64,000 bases of DNA. It comes from Burkholderiales bacterium. Lineage in GTDB: Bacteria; Pseudomonadota; Gammaproteobacteria; Burkholderiales; Burkholderiaceae_F. This document shows positions 63,704-64,000 of this stretch, in pieces. Positions within the stretch are counted from its first letter, which is position 1, and each line of letters begins with the position of its first letter. Under the pieces are notes generated by a model. It was given only the letters and a program-made list of their open reading frames with translations. It did no database searches and was not told the origin of the DNA. A program made the translations under genes and the position numbers. Where the stretch lies: the NCBI GenBank assembly GCA_020248865.1, contig JADCGS010000001.1:1-64000 (forward strand), written 5' to 3'.

Positions 63704-64000
63704 CGTTGCAGTGCCAGCCTGACCTGCGCGGCAATCTGCCCGCGCAGCGATTCGATGGCACCGGTTCCGTCAAGCACCACGAAGCGCTCCGGTTGCGTTT
63801 GGGCCCGCTGCAGGTACAGCGCCCGCACGCGGGTGAAGAAGCCGAGCGTCTCGGCCTCGAAGCGATCGGCGGTTCGCACGGCAGCCAGGCGCTGCGCTGC
63901 CACCGCCGGCGGCACGTCGACCAGGAAGGTGAGGTCTGGCTGCAGGTCCGGATGAACCCACGCCTCGAGCGCGGCGATGCGCGCCTCGCTGAGCTGCCGG
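63691..64000 (-). CDS. tmk: Thymidylate kinase, C-terminal part (cut by window edge)
   Basis: The last ~102 codons of a kinase phosphorylating dTMP. Frame starts at 63999 with RQLSEARIAALEAWVHP, then PDLTFLVDVPPAVAAQR, the conserved PDLT...LDVPP loop, and RFEAETLGFFTRVRALYLQR. The P-loop is outside the window. Upstream of holB as in other Betaproteobacteria. Confidence 0.92.
   Translation of the reverse strand, partial: RQLSEARIAALEAWVHPDLQPDLTFLVDVPPAVAAQRLAAVRTADRFEAETLGFFTRVRALYLQRAQTQPERFVVLDGTGAIESLRGQIAAQVRLALQRWHG

Overview
The window is a high-GC segment with dense, tightly packed genes, many GTG starts and many 1-4 bp stop/start overlaps. The gene order tmk-holB-pilZ-tatD at the right edge, the salicylyl/2-aminobenzoyl-CoA monooxygenase cluster and the abundance of Liv-type ABC transporters point to a betaproteobacterium, most likely Burkholderiales. 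Genus cannot be fixed from sequence alone. I found no tRNA, rRNA or CRISPR array.

Layout. 0-5.9 kb is an accessory island: the edge of an IS256-type element, a large unrecognised protein with a C-terminal PD-(D/E)XK-like nuclease motif, a long gene-free stretch with diverged repeats, a helical-repeat protein and a HigBA toxin-antitoxin pair. 5.9-6.8 kb carries a methyltransferase with an export signal. 7.4-14.4 kb holds meh / smtA-like - smtB-like - mct - mcl - mch. This is the complete glyoxylate + propionyl-CoA to acetyl-CoA + pyruvate half of the 3-hydroxypropionate bi-cycle, together with two SmtAB-like CoA-transferases. 14.5-17.3 kb has a thioredoxin-like protein, a fused tadA and ldcA. 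17.3-22 kb is a complete livKHMGF transporter operon. 22.3-24.9 kb is a convergent hybrid kinase / NarL-type regulator pair, followed by purT. 26.7-32.4 kb is an aerobic CoA-dependent aromatic degradation operon (bifunctional 2-aminobenzoyl/salicylyl-CoA hydroxylase, SDR, MarR, enoyl-CoA hydratase, acyl-CoA dehydrogenase).

32.5-40.2 kb contains single genes: a divergent alkaline phosphatase, a lipoprotein, an amino-acid binding protein, a 1224-residue AsmA-like DUF748 protein and a small hypothetical. 40.4-54.5 kb is one long leftward transcription unit of 12 genes: fumarylacetoacetase-like enzyme, alpha/beta hydrolase, amidohydrolase, LivH, LivM, binding protein, LivG, a LivF fused to a UPF0261/Tm-1-like domain, a PEP-hydrolase-family TIM barrel, a flotillin, and two SRPBCC proteins, one fused to a quinone oxidoreductase. 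A divergent TetR gene with a perfect 16-bp palindrome in the shared promoter probably controls it. 55.9-60.2 kb is a MacB-like tripartite exporter (ATPase, FtsX-type permease, HlyD adaptor). 60.3-64 kb is core genome (ribA, tatD, pilZ, holB, tmk).

The two most interesting systems are the compact 3-hydroxypropionate bi-cycle module in a proteobacterial setting, and the TetR-controlled operon. In that operon the two halves of the plant antiviral protein Tm-1 (UPF0261 and TIM barrel) are adjacent genes, one of them welded to an ABC transporter ATPase.
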